Origin: Acidobacteriaceae bacterium
GTDB lineage: Bacteria > Acidobacteriota > Terriglobia > Terriglobales > Acidobacteriaceae
Length of the DNA stretch: 41,438 bases
Assembly (NCBI GenBank): GCA_027307045.1
Contig: DAHUXR010000035.1
Coordinates: forward strand, 1 to 41,438
Reading direction: 5' to 3'
Shown here: piece after piece, positions 1-8,271 of the stretch
Numbering within the stretch: the first letter of the stretch is position 1
How the letters are laid out: every line of letters begins with the position of its first letter
Program-made: the position numbers and the translations under genes
The notes under the pieces: model-generated
Told to the model about the DNA's origin: nothing
Databases searched by the model: none
What the model saw: the letters and a program-made list of their open reading frames with translations, nothing else

Positions 1-102
1 TCCGCCGAGCAGACGGCCGAGATTGCGCGGATGTTGAGCGGCGAAAAGTTGACCGAGACATCACGCCAGCACGCGGAGCAGCTGCTGAAAGCGAACGTAT
101 AA
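1..102 (+). CDS. recN: RecN-like DNA repair ATPase, C-terminal end only (partial)
   Basis: The first 33 codons are open from the left edge and end with TAA at 100-102. The peptide carries the pattern AEIARMLSGEKLTETSRQHA followed by a short Leu-rich end. This matches the extreme C-terminus of the SMC-like repair protein RecN, where an 'ARMLGG...T..T..HA..ML' helix follows the Walker B/D-loop region. RecN acts in double-strand break repair. Only the tail is visible, so no catalytic motif can be checked. The assignment rests on this short signature. Confidence 0.7.
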   Translation, partial: SAEQTAEIARMLSGEKLTETSRQHAEQLLKANV

Positions 103-192
103 CTTCGCCGCAGATTTCTCAGATAGCCGCAGATGATTGGGCCGTGCGTTTAAACCATTTTGTCTCTCGCCCGTCTATAAGTTCTTGCGACC

Positions 193-696
193 ATGAAAAG
201 AAACGGAGGCAGTCGCGTGCCATCCAGCTCAACATCTTCCAGCGCCTTCCTCGCCATCTTTTGGGGCGGGTTCGCGTGCGGCGTGTTTGACATCACGCAG
301 GCGTGTATTGCCTGGGGGATTCAGAACCACCTGCCACCACCGCGGATATTTCAGTCCGTTGCCTCAGGGGTCCTTGGTCCCAGGTCGTTTCAGGGTGGCG
401 CGAAGAGTGCGGTGCTCGGGCTCTTCCTGCACTTTCTAATCGCGTTCATCTGGGCGGTGATCTACTACGTCGCCAGCCGGCAGATTGCATTCCTGACGGA
501 AAGGCCAGTGATCGCCGGCCTGCTCTACGGCGAATTTGTGTGGGTGATGATGAATTGCGTGGTGGTGCCGCTCTCGGCCATCCATCGCTGGCCGCCGAGG
601 ACGGACCCGGCTTCCATCATTACAGGGCCAATCTTGCATACGGTGCTGGTCGGGTTGCCGATTTCGCTGGCAGTGAGTCGGTGGACGTCGAAGTAG
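193..696 (+). CDS. small integral membrane protein, unrecognised family
   Basis: This is a 167-residue ORF starting with ATG. After a Ser-rich N-terminus it has about four hydrophobic helices, near residues 18-40, 73-93, 105-125 and 145-162. The general layout recalls small YagU/DUF1440-like membrane proteins, but no diagnostic motif is seen, so no function is claimed. It is a stand-alone gene, 90 nt after the recN-like stop and 200 nt before the next ORF. No convincing Shine-Dalgarno sequence precedes the ATG. The competing frame at 303-797 has no plausible protein features and is treated as a shadow. Confidence 0.6.
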   Translation: MKRNGGSRVPSSSTSSSAFLAIFWGGFACGVFDITQACIAWGIQNHLPPPRIFQSVASGVLGPRSFQGGAKSAVLGLFLHFLIAFIWAVIYYVASRQIAFLTERPVIAGLLYGEFVWVMMNCVVVPLSAIHRWPPRTDPASIITGPILHTVLVGLPISLAVSRWTSK

Positions 697-902
697 AATT
701 GCCAAAATCGCCGAAGCCCAGTTGGTTCCAAACGCAGATCAGCACCAGCCCCTCCTTCACGACAGAACAAATAAGAATTGTTTTTCTAATTGAATAGGGA
801 TAATGGGTGTAGAATCTCGCCCAATCCAAGAGGCAATCAAGGGACGGCAGCCGCAGAATCCTACATGTCTAGATCTTCCGGGCCGGGGGTATTGGCCTTG
901 CT

Positions 903-1382
903 TTGTCTTTAGCGGTTATTGTCACGCTGGCGCTTAGATTTCTTATAGGCAGTGATTTCCACCTAAGGCACGCCGATCTTTACAAGCCGGGAGACGTACG
1001 CCTATTTATCTGGGACATTTGCTTCCTACTGATTTTTGGCGGTCTTATCGTAAAAGCGGCGTTGGCTAATGAGGTCCGCGGGTTTGCCGCATGGTTGGCC
1101 GGGTGTTCGGGGATAACCGTCTTTTGGGGCGTATTTGCGTTTCGACGCCCGGAGCTACATTCGCTGATTAAGTCGTGGCTAATATGGGATTCGGTTCAAT
1201 TTGGGATAACTTTGGCCGTGGCGCTCTGGTGCTGGCGGTGTACCCGCAACAAGTCGCGTAAAGCCGCCATCGGTGGACTCATCATTCTCTTTTGGTTGGT
1301 ATATCGTATTCTTTCCGTTCGATCTCAAAAAGATCCTGACATCGGTACCGCCGGAGGAAGGAACGTCCATTCAGTGCACTAA
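903..1382 (+). CDS. hypothetical four-helix membrane protein, possibly frameshifted at its start
   Basis: This ORF of 159 codons starts at TTG and encodes about four transmembrane helices, near residues 1-17, 33-52, 60-78 and 97-114, followed by a basic region. No family was recognised. The first helix begins at the very first residue, which suggests the true N-terminus is missing. A second frame starting with ATG at 865 encodes MSRSSGPGVLALLCL and stops at TAG just where this frame begins, so joining the two would give a natural N-in signal anchor. Either a 1-nt indel separates the frames or the TTG is the real start. Codon use is less GC-rich than in the neighbours. Confidence 0.45.
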   Translation: MSLAVIVTLALRFLIGSDFHLRHADLYKPGDVRLFIWDICFLLIFGGLIVKAALANEVRGFAAWLAGCSGITVFWGVFAFRRPELHSLIKSWLIWDSVQFGITLAVALWCWRCTRNKSRKAAIGGLIILFWLVYRILSVRSQKDPDIGTAGGRNVHSVH

Positions 1383-1554
1383 AGACTGCCCCAAGTAAAC
1401 TACGGACGGCCGCGTTGGATCTCGCCTAAAGCCCTTCCCCGTTCACCCCCTGATCCTGCCTGATTACTGCTAAATATCGATAATTCAATGAGTTGGCTTA
1501 TTCAGAAAGGTCTTTATTGGTTAAGATACAGGCAAGGAAAAGTGTACAAAAGGG

Positions 1555-1560
1555 TATAAT
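1555..1560 (+). promoter_or_regulatory. -10 box (TATAAT) ahead of ispH
   Basis: A perfect TATAAT lies 12 nt before the ispH ATG at 1573. No good -35 is present at 16-18 nt spacing, and no Shine-Dalgarno sequence precedes the ATG. The transcript would start around 1567 with a leader of only a few nt, so near-leaderless expression is inferred. Confidence 0.5.
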
Positions 1561-1572
1561 CAACAGATCACA

Positions 1573-2541
1573 ATGACACCAGAAACTAAGACTTTGTTGC
1601 TGCTGAAGCCCCGGGGTTTTTGCGCCGGAGTGGTAAGGGCCATTGATATCGTCCGCATTGCGCTGGACGCCTTTGGGCCGCCGATCTACGTGCGCAAAGA
1701 GATCGTCCATAACCGCTACGTGGTGGAAGAGCTGAAAGCCAAGGGCGCGATCTTTGTTGATGAAGTTTATGAGGTTCCAGACGGCCAGCGCCTTATTTAC
1801 AGTGCGCACGGCGTTTCACCCAGCGTACGCGAGGCCAGCAAGCTGCGCGATCTGCGGGTGATTGACGCTACCTGCCCGCTGGTGACCAAGGTCCACGTTG
1901 AGGCTGTAAAGTACGCCAAAGGCGGCTACAGCATCATCCTTATCGGCCATCATGACCATGATGAGGTCATCGGCACACTGGGCGAAGCCCCGGAAGTTAC
2001 CCAGGTAGTGGGAAGCGCCAGTGAAGTGGATGCCCTTGAGGTCCCCGATCCTACACGGATCGCCTACATCACACAGACGACACTCAGCCTGGACGAAACC
2101 AAAGATGTGATTGACGCGCTGCGGAAGAAGTTCCCGTTGATCGAAGGCCCGCACGCGCAAGACATCTGTTATGCCACGCAGAACCGCCAGACAGCGGTAA
2201 AAGACGTGGCCCACCAGGCCGATCTGCTACTGGTGGTGGGGTCTGAGAACAGCTCCAACTCCAACCGGCTGGTCGAGGTTTCAACCAATCTGGGAACGCC
2301 TTCTTACCTGATCGATAAGGCGAGCGACATAAAGCCCGATTGGCTTACCGGGAAAAAGACGGTTGCGCTCACGGCGGGCGCGTCCGCGCCGGAGATACTG
2401 GTGGAGCAGGTGGTCGATTTCTTAAAGGAAAAAGGGTTCACCACAATCCGTGAAGTGGAGGTCATGCCGGAAAACGTCCGCTTTGGCCTGCCGCCGGAGA
2501 TTGTGGAAGCAATTGCTGCAGCCCCCGCTGCCGCGGAGTAA
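1573..2541 (+). CDS. ispH: 4-hydroxy-3-methylbut-2-enyl diphosphate reductase
   Basis: IspH (LytB) is the last enzyme of the MEP pathway. It reduces HMBPP to IPP and DMAPP with a [4Fe-4S] cluster in the cytoplasm. The three cluster cysteines are visible as C17 in FCAGV, C101 in DATCPLV and C199 in DICYATQNRQ. Other family signatures are IVHN, SAHGVSP, GHHDHDE, SENSSNSNRL and TAGASAPE. The length of 322 residues is normal, with an Ala-rich tail. shc starts 5 nt after its stop codon, so the precursor gene and the cyclase gene are probably co-transcribed. This fits a role in feeding isoprene units to the hopanoid block downstream. Confidence 0.96.
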   Translation: MTPETKTLLLLKPRGFCAGVVRAIDIVRIALDAFGPPIYVRKEIVHNRYVVEELKAKGAIFVDEVYEVPDGQRLIYSAHGVSPSVREASKLRDLRVIDATCPLVTKVHVEAVKYAKGGYSIILIGHHDHDEVIGTLGEAPEVTQVVGSASEVDALEVPDPTRIAYITQTTLSLDETKDVIDALRKKFPLIEGPHAQDICYATQNRQTAVKDVAHQADLLLVVGSENSSNSNRLVEVSTNLGTPSYLIDKASDIKPDWLTGKKTVALTAGASAPEILVEQVVDFLKEKGFTTIREVEVMPENVRFGLPPEIVEAIAAAPAAAE

Positions 2542-2545
2542 ATCC

Positions 2546-4549
2546 ATGAGCAAGAAGTTTGGCGCGCAAGCAGCGCATATGCTTTTTGGAAAAATCGATG
2601 ACATGCTGGAACGCGTGTCCTTTGGCATTGAGAAGGCGCGCGAATACCTTTTTACGCAGCAGCATGAAGAAGGCTACTGGTGCGGCGAACTGGAAGCCGA
2701 TACCACGCTTGAGTCGGACTACATCGCAATTCACACGCTGCTAGGCACCGGCAATCCAGGCCGGATGCAGCGCGCAGTGCCGGAAATTATCCGTCATCAA
2801 AATGCGGACGGTGGCTGGCCTATTTTTACCGGCGGGCCTTCCAACATCAGTGCTTCAGTAAAAGCTTATTTTGCGTTGAAGCTGATGGGCTACAAGCCGG
2901 ACCATCCGGTGCTGGAGCGCGCGCGTGTCAAGATTCTGGAACTGGGCGGCGCCACGGAGTGCAATACCTTTACCAAGATTTATCTGTGTTTCCTTGGCCA
3001 GTATGACTGGGAAGCCGTGCCTGCCGTTCCGCCGGAGATCGTGCTCTTTCCCAACTGGTTCTGGTTCAACTTGTATGAAATTTCGTCGTGGTCGCGGGCC
3101 ATTCTCGTACCACTATCTATCGCCTACGCCAAGAAGCCGTTCAAGAAGATTTCCGCGGAGATGGGAATCGACGAGCTGTTTGTAGGCGGTCGCCACGGCA
3201 AGCACCTGCACCTGAAATGGACCGCCGAGAAAATTTCGTGGAGAAACTTCTTCCTGGTGCTGAACCGCGTCGTGCATTTCTGTGAACGCTTCCATATTCG
3301 CCCGCTGCGCTACCTGGCGCTCAAGAAAGCCGAACGCTGGATGCTGGAGCGCTTTGAAAAGTCGGACGGGCTGGGAGCAATCTATCCGGGCATTCTGAAC
3401 TCCATTGTGGCGTTGCGCTGTCTGGGTTATTCGACGGACGATCCGCAGGTGATCCGCGCAGTGAGTGAGTTTGAGAAGCTGGGCATTGATGAACCCGGTA
3501 TTGCCGACCATTCGGAACCAACGTTCCGCATGCAGCCGTGCATGTCTCCTGTGTGGGACACGGCGCTGGCGCTGTTTGCGCTGGGCGAAAGCGGCGTCTC
3601 GAAAAACGATCCGCGAATGCTGAAAGCAGCGGACTGGATTCTGAGCAAGGAAGTCCGCACCAAGGGCGATTGGGCCGTGAAAGTTCCAAACGTCGAGCCA
3701 GGCGGCTGGTACTTTGAATTTAACAATGAGTTTTATCCTGACGTGGACGACTCAGCCATGGTGCTGCTGGGCCTGGATAAAGTCGAGAATCCGCGTGAGC
3801 GCTATCAGCATGAGGTCAGCCAGCGCGCCGTCGACTGGATTTTTGCCATGCAGTGCAAGAGTGGCGGATGGGCGTCTTTTGACAAAGACAACACGCGCAT
3901 GGTCTTTCAGAACATTCCGTTTGCAGACCACAACGCCATGCTCGATCCTCCGACAGTGGACATCACTGGCCGCGTTTTGGAGATGCTGGCGGCATACGGT
4001 GTAACTGGTGATGACAAGCGTATAAAGAAAGCGATCAAGTTCATCCTGAGCGAGCAGGAGCCCGATGGCTCGTGGTTTGGGCGCTGGGGCGTGAACTACA
4101 TTTACGGAACCATGCTGGTGCTGCGCGGCTTGCAGGCCATGGGCGTTGATCATCACGAGCCTTACGTGCAGCAGGGCGCGGAATGGCTGCGCATGGTGCA
4201 GAACTCTGACGGCGGCTGGGGTGAGAGCTGCGGATCTTATGATGACGCGACGACGCGCGGCATCGGACCAAGCACGCCTTCACAAACGGCGTGGGCGATC
4301 ATGGGATTGCTGGCGGCGGGCGATACGCGCAGCGAGTCTGTCCAGCGCGGCATTCTGTATTTGCTGGAAACGCAGCGGTCTGACGGACATTGGGATGAAG
4401 ATCAATATACGGGCACAGGCTTTCCGCGAGTGTTTTATCTGGCGTACCACCTGTATCGCGATTACTTCCCATTGATCGCGCTTTCAACATACGCGCGTGA
4501 TTTCTCAGCGTTGTACGAAGAGGGAAGTGTGGGGTACGCGAGAGGGTAG
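2546..4549 (+). CDS. shc: squalene-hopene cyclase
   Basis: The enzyme cyclises squalene to hopene and hopanol at the cytoplasmic membrane, which is the committed step of hopanoid synthesis. The protein has 667 residues, normal for the family. The catalytic acid motif DxDD is present as DVDDSA at residues 399-404. Several QW repeats can be read, including QNADGGW, QCKSGGW, QEPDGSW, QNSDGGW and QRSDGHW. The C-terminal TGFPRVFYLAYHLYRDYFP block is typical. I chose the ATG at 2546 because a GGAG lies about 8 nt upstream and the start falls just after the ispH stop. An in-frame ATG at 2450 lies inside ispH and is rejected. The gene is also called hpnF. Confidence 0.97.
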   Translation: MSKKFGAQAAHMLFGKIDDMLERVSFGIEKAREYLFTQQHEEGYWCGELEADTTLESDYIAIHTLLGTGNPGRMQRAVPEIIRHQNADGGWPIFTGGPSNISASVKAYFALKLMGYKPDHPVLERARVKILELGGATECNTFTKIYLCFLGQYDWEAVPAVPPEIVLFPNWFWFNLYEISSWSRAILVPLSIAYAKKPFKKISAEMGIDELFVGGRHGKHLHLKWTAEKISWRNFFLVLNRVVHFCERFHIRPLRYLALKKAERWMLERFEKSDGLGAIYPGILNSIVALRCLGYSTDDPQVIRAVSEFEKLGIDEPGIADHSEPTFRMQPCMSPVWDTALALFALGESGVSKNDPRMLKAADWILSKEVRTKGDWAVKVPNVEPGGWYFEFNNEFYPDVDDSAMVLLGLDKVENPRERYQHEVSQRAVDWIFAMQCKSGGWASFDKDNTRMVFQNIPFADHNAMLDPPTVDITGRVLEMLAAYGVTGDDKRIKKAIKFILSEQEPDGSWFGRWGVNYIYGTMLVLRGLQAMGVDHHEPYVQQGAEWLRMVQNSDGGWGESCGSYDDATTRGIGPSTPSQTAWAIMGLLAAGDTRSESVQRGILYLLETQRSDGHWDEDQYTGTGFPRVFYLAYHLYRDYFPLIALSTYARDFSALYEEGSVGYARG

Positions 4550-4727
4550 GGAGATCGGGTCATCCGGTGATTGGGAAATCGGGTGATCTGAAAAGTAAAA
4601 CCTTAGCGCGGATTGGCACGGATCAGGTACAAGAACGCGCACGATGCAGAGCACGGGCAAGAGTGCTGTGCCACAAAAGAATGAAAGAGCGCAGGCGAGG
4701 ACGTTTGCGGTTTTTGAGAATTTGGAG

Positions 4728-4747
4728 CATAGCCGCCCTCGGCTGTG
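4728..4747. repeat. intergenic hairpin (8-bp stem, CCCT loop) before hpnH
   Basis: CATAGCCG and CGGCTGTG pair over 8 bp, including one G-T wobble, around a CCCT loop. The hairpin ends about 28 nt before the hpnH start, in the 226-nt gap after shc. No T-tract follows, so it is not a normal terminator. It may be a dispersed intergenic element or a processing/attenuation structure. Nothing else convincing is seen in this gap apart from short GATC-containing repeats at about 4552-4590. Confidence 0.4.
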
Positions 4748-4775
4748 ATGAGAAGAACTACAAGGGAGACAAGAT

Positions 4776-5903
4776 TTGCCGGTACCAATTTCACAGATGT
4801 GGACAGTGGCGAGCTATGTTGTCAAACAGAAGCTGGCCAGACGCAAGCGCTATCCGCTGGTGCTGATGCTGGAGCCGCTGTTTCGCTGTAACCTGGCGTG
4901 CGCGGGCTGCGGCAAGATCCAGTATCCGGCGCACATCCTGAAGAAAGAACTCACGCCGGAGCAGTGTTTCCGCGCGGTGGACGAGTGCGGCGCCCCCATG
5001 GTTAGTATTCCCGGCGGTGAGCCGCTGATGCACCCCCAGATCGACGTGATCGTGGAAGGGTTGGTGGCGCGCCAGAAATATATCTATCTGTGCACCACTG
5101 CGCTGCTGCTCAAGGAAAAGCTCGATCTGTTCAAGCCGAGTAAGTACCTGACGTTTTCTGTCCATGTAGATGGCGAACGCGAACACCATGACTTTTCCGT
5201 CTGCCGCGAAGGCGGCTATGACCAGGCGATTGAAGGCATGAAAGAAGCCTTACGGCGCGGCTTTCGCGTGACGACGAACACGACATTGTTCGACGGCGCC
5301 GATCCCAACAGTGTGCGCGAGCATTTTGATCAGATGATGGAACTCGGAGTCGAAGGCATGATGCTTTCGCCCGGTTACTCCTATGACAAAGCGCCAGACC
5401 AGAAGCATTTTCTTGGCCGCGCGCGCACGCGCAAGCTGTTTCGCGCCATCTTGTCGAACCGCAAGAAGAGCTGGCAGTTCAACCAGTCTCCGCTCTTCCT
5501 GGAGTTTTTGATGGGTGAACGCCAGTATGCGTGCACTCCGTGGGGCATGCCCACGTACAACATTTTTGGCTGGCAGAAGCCCTGCTATCTTTTGCAGGAC
5601 GGCTACGCCGACACTTTCCAGGACCTGATGGACAGCACGGCGTGGCATGAGTACGGGACAGAATCCGGCAATCCCAAGTGTGCCAATTGCATGGTTCACA
5701 GCGGCTATGAGGCTTCGGCGGTGAACGAAACTTTCAGTTCCTTGCGCGGCCTGCTGGCCACGGCCAAGGCTACGATCTTTACGCGGCACAAAGATGAACA
5801 TGCGATGAAGCTGTTGAACGAGCATGTGCGTCCCGTTCACAGCTACAATCCGCTGGTCCAGATCGAAGAATCCTCCAGCCAGCTTGAGGAGACCAGTGCA
5901 TGA
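4776..5903 (+). CDS. hpnH: adenosylhopane synthase, radical SAM protein HpnH
   Basis: HpnH joins a 5'-deoxyadenosyl group to hopene (diploptene) to give adenosylhopane, the first step of side-chain extension. The radical-SAM cysteines are C38, C42 and C45 in the C-x3-C-x2-C motif CNLACAGC. The following SIPGGEPL segment is the SAM-binding GGE motif. The C-terminal SPASM-like cysteines occur around ACTPWG, KPCYLL and [11 protein letters not shown]. The length is 375 residues. I prefer the TTG at 4776 because the residues it adds (MPVPISQ) match the usual HpnH N-terminus and a GGGAG lies 8-9 nt upstream. The ATG at 4797 is the alternative. The gene overlaps the next by 4 nt. Confidence 0.95.
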   Translation: MPVPISQMWTVASYVVKQKLARRKRYPLVLMLEPLFRCNLACAGCGKIQYPAHILKKELTPEQCFRAVDECGAPMVSIPGGEPLMHPQIDVIVEGLVARQKYIYLCTTALLLKEKLDLFKPSKYLTFSVHVDGEREHHDFSVCREGGYDQAIEGMKEALRRGFRVTTNTTLFDGADPNSVREHFDQMMELGVEGMMLSPGYSYDKAPDQKHFLGRARTRKLFRAILSNRKKSWQFNQSPLFLEFLMGERQYACTPWGMPTYNIFGWQKPCYLLQDGYADTFQDLMDSTAWHEYGTESGNPKCANCMVHSGYEASAVNETFSSLRGLLATAKATIFTRHKDEHAMKLLNEHVRPVHSYNPLVQIEESSSQLEETSA

Positions 5904-6328
5904 CGGAGTCAGTTCCGAACAACGCTGTTAATGCCGCCGATTCGCTCGAGGTCGCGCCGGGATTCAAGCATGAAAAGCTGGAAGGCTGGGTGCCGGAGCT
6001 GGCTGGCGAGGAAGAGGTTCGCCAGGCGCTGGAAAAGGCTTTCGACTATCGCGGCGATGTGACGATCACGCGCAAAGACGGCAGCAAGGTTGAAGGGTAC
6101 ATTTTCGATCGGAAGACAGGCAAGACATTGGCCGATTCCGCTGTGCGGCTGTTCCCCAAGGACGCTGATCAGAAAATATCCATTCCATATTCGGAGATTG
6201 CCGCGCTTGCCTTTAGCGGACGCGATCCTGCCGCAGGAAAAAGCTTTGAAGCCTGGGTGCGCAAGTACTGGGAGAAAAAAGCCGCCGGAGAAAAGAACAT
6301 CGGTATTCAGGCAGAAGCGCTGGAATAG
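5900..6328 (+). CDS. uncharacterised hopanoid-operon protein translationally coupled to hpnH
   Basis: This 142-residue soluble protein starts at an ATG that overlaps the hpnH stop (ATGA). I do not recognise a named family. After an acidic N-terminal 20 residues there is a helix (about 33-50). Next comes a predicted beta-rich core at about 52-105, with strands around [27 protein letters not shown] and [15 protein letters not shown] charged helix containing [12 protein letters not shown] follows. The strand pattern is reminiscent of a small Sm- or SH3-like barrel, which is inference only. There is no signal peptide and no cysteine, so it is not an obvious redox or radical enzyme. Coupling to hpnH suggests an accessory role in adenosylhopane formation. 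Confidence 0.8.
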   Translation: MTESVPNNAVNAADSLEVAPGFKHEKLEGWVPELAGEEEVRQALEKAFDYRGDVTITRKDGSKVEGYIFDRKTGKTLADSAVRLFPKDADQKISIPYSEIAALAFSGRDPAAGKSFEAWVRKYWEKKAAGEKNIGIQAEALE

Positions 6329-6337
6329 ATTTTTTGC

Positions 6338-6494
6338 TATCCCGAGCCTAGCGAGGGAGCCCTATCAGCAGGTAGCTGTCTGGGTAGAACGCCATTTTTG
6401 ATTTTTCATTGATTGCCGGAAGCAAAGGCGAGGATCTTGCTTTTCCTGAAAAACCATGACTTGTCATAAGGTTTCCCTCGCTGTGCTCGGGATA
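6338..6494. repeat. inverted pair of about 21-bp intergenic repeats
   Basis: The segment 6338-6358 reads TATCCCGAGC, CT, AGCGAGGGA. The segment 6474-6494 is its reverse complement with few mismatches (TCCCTCGCTGTGCTCGGGATA). About 115 nt separate the arms, and the pair fills most of the gap between the 5900-6328 gene and hpnA. The arrangement resembles a small MITE-like or REP-type element, or it could form a long-range stem. No ORF lies inside. Confidence 0.5.
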
Positions 6495-6505
6495 AAAAAC
6501 AAAGC

Positions 6506-7525
6506 ATGAAGGCTTTCATTACAGGAGCAACAGGATTTGTCGGCAGCCACGTGGCGCGCGCTTTAGCTGCGCAAGGCGCTGACCTGCGGTTGCTCGTGCG
6601 TCCAACCAGCCGTCTCGACAATATCGTCGATCTTCGAGCAGAGACAGCCACGGGCGATCTGCGCGATTCGGGGTCGCTGAAGAAGGCCATGGCGGGCTGT
6701 GAATTTGTATTCCACGTTGCCGCCGATTATCGGCTGTGGGTACGCGATCCTGACCAGATGTATCAGTCAAACGTTGAGGGCACGCGGGCAATCATTCAGG
6801 CGGCACAGGAATGCGGCGTGCGTCGTGTGATCTACACCAGTTCTGTGGCGACAATGGCATTTACCCGCGAAGGCCACATCGCCGGAGAAGACTCCCCGGT
6901 TTCTATCCAGGACATGGTGGGCCACTACAAGCGGTCAAAGTTCATGGCGGAGCAGATTGCTTTGGAAGCCGGCCATAATGGCGCGAATGTAGTGGTAGTG
7001 AATCCCACGACCCCGATCGGTGAATATGACATCAAGCCCACGCCGACAGGAAGGATCGTGGTCGATTTTCTAAAGCGTAAGTTTCCCGCCTATGTTGATA
7101 CCGGCCTGAATCTGGCTGACGTGAAAGAAGTTGCACGCGGGCACCTGCTGGCCATGGAAAAAGCGCGGCCGGGGCAGCGTTACATTCTGGGCGGTGAGAA
7201 CCTTACGTTGAAACAGATCCTCGACAAACTGGCGGCCCTCACGGGACTACCCGCGCCGACGATGAAAGTCCCTCACGCGGTCGCCATGGGTTTTGCCGTG
7301 TTCGACCAGTTTTTTACCGGCATAGTACTGGGCAAAGAGCCCCGCGCCACCATTGACGCGGTGAAGATGGGCCGCAAGAAAATGTTTGCTTCGTCGGCAA
7401 CGGCCGAACGCGAGCTTGGATACAAGGTTTTGCCGGTCGAAGATGCGTTGCGGCGCGCCATCGATTGGTTTCAGGCGCATGGGTACGTCGAATCGGCAGC
7501 GCAGGTTGCGACGGTGAATGCATGA
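6506..7525 (+). CDS. hpnA: hopanoid-associated sugar epimerase HpnA
   Basis: HpnA is an NAD(P)-dependent extended short-chain dehydrogenase commonly found in hopanoid clusters; its exact substrate is not settled. The Rossmann glycine motif GATGFVG lies at residues 7-13. A Ser of TSS at 111-113 together with Y141 and K145 of YKRSK forms the usual Ser/Tyr/Lys active site. NPTTPIG is the familiar HpnA cofactor/substrate segment. The length of 339 residues is typical. The stop overlaps the hpnG start (ATGA at 7522-7525). No clear Shine-Dalgarno sequence is visible, and the 177-nt gap upstream could hold a separate promoter. Confidence 0.93.
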   Translation: MKAFITGATGFVGSHVARALAAQGADLRLLVRPTSRLDNIVDLRAETATGDLRDSGSLKKAMAGCEFVFHVAADYRLWVRDPDQMYQSNVEGTRAIIQAAQECGVRRVIYTSSVATMAFTREGHIAGEDSPVSIQDMVGHYKRSKFMAEQIALEAGHNGANVVVVNPTTPIGEYDIKPTPTGRIVVDFLKRKFPAYVDTGLNLADVKEVARGHLLAMEKARPGQRYILGGENLTLKQILDKLAALTGLPAPTMKVPHAVAMGFAVFDQFFTGIVLGKEPRATIDAVKMGRKKMFASSATAERELGYKVLPVEDALRRAIDWFQAHGYVESAAQVATVNA

Positions 7526-8268
7526 GCAAGATTGCAATTGTCGCGGCTATGGAACGAGAGATTGCGCCCTTGGTGCGCGAATGGCGGCGCGGACCGCTTC
7601 CATCAGGCGAAAGAAGATTTACGTGCTTTGAGCGCGATAGCGTCGTCGCAGTAGTATCTGGAATTGGTTGTAAGAACGCCGAAAGAGCAGCCCGCGCGAT
7701 TGTTGATGACCATCGGCCGGCATTGTTGATATCGGTAGGGCTTGCAGGCGCGCTGATTCGGAGCTTGAAAGTCGCAAGTGTTTTTACGCCGAATGTAGTC
7801 GTGGATGCAGCTGATGGAGCGGAGTATCGATGCGCCGCCGATAGCAACCACGTAAGCGGTGGGGTGCTTGTGAGCGCCACAGGCATTGCCGGAGCGGCAG
7901 CCAAGAGAGAACTGGTAAATCGTTTTCATGGGCTGGTCGTCGATATGGAAGCTGCTGGCGTGGCCCGAGTGGCGCAGCAGGAGCAAATTGCGTTTCGCTG
8001 TGTAAAAGCCATTTCAGACGAGGCCGATTTTGTCATGCCGCCGATGGGAAAATTCCTAAATGCTGCTGGAGAGTTTCAGAGCGGCAGGTTCGCGCTGTGG
8101 GCTGCTCCGCGGCCATGGCAGTGGGCCAGGATTGCGGCACTTGCGCGGAACAGCAAGCGCGCGATTATGGCTCTGTCCGATAGGTTACAGAAGGACTTTG
8201 CCGGCACATTGCCACCGAAAGAAATTGTTACACTGGATAGAGCAGAGTTCCTGGAAGTAAAACGTTAG
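7522..8268 (+). CDS. hpnG: adenosylhopane nucleoside phosphorylase/nucleosidase HpnG
   Basis: HpnG belongs to the PNP/MTA-SAH nucleosidase superfamily and removes adenine from adenosylhopane, giving (phospho)ribosylhopane. Family features are the N-terminal AIVAAMERE, the Gly-rich SVGLAGAL at 71-78, the VDMEAAGVA segment (E143 binding ribose) and SDEAD with D166 in the position of the catalytic acid. The length is 248 residues. I start it at the ATG at 7522, overlapping the hpnA stop by 4 nt, rather than at an in-frame upstream codon inside hpnA. The next gene begins 3 nt after its stop. Confidence 0.88.
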   Translation: MSKIAIVAAMEREIAPLVREWRRGPLPSGERRFTCFERDSVVAVVSGIGCKNAERAARAIVDDHRPALLISVGLAGALIRSLKVASVFTPNVVVDAADGAEYRCAADSNHVSGGVLVSATGIAGAAAKRELVNRFHGLVVDMEAAGVARVAQQEQIAFRCVKAISDEADFVMPPMGKFLNAAGEFQSGRFALWAAPRPWQWARIAALARNSKRAIMALSDRLQKDFAGTLPPKEIVTLDRAEFLEVKR

Positions 8269-8271
8269 ATC

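Noticed and set aside
303..797. Long open frame overlapping the 193-696 gene in another frame
   Set aside because: Its composition is Arg/Pro/Ala-rich without any domain pattern, while the 193-696 frame gives a clean membrane protein.
2450..2545. Upstream in-frame extension of shc
   Set aside because: It lies inside the ispH coding region; the ATG at 2546 has a proper ribosome-binding site.
4567..4866. 99-codon open frame between shc and hpnH
   Set aside because: Arg-rich with no motif, and it runs into the hpnH start; the intergenic sequence is better explained by repeats and a hairpin.
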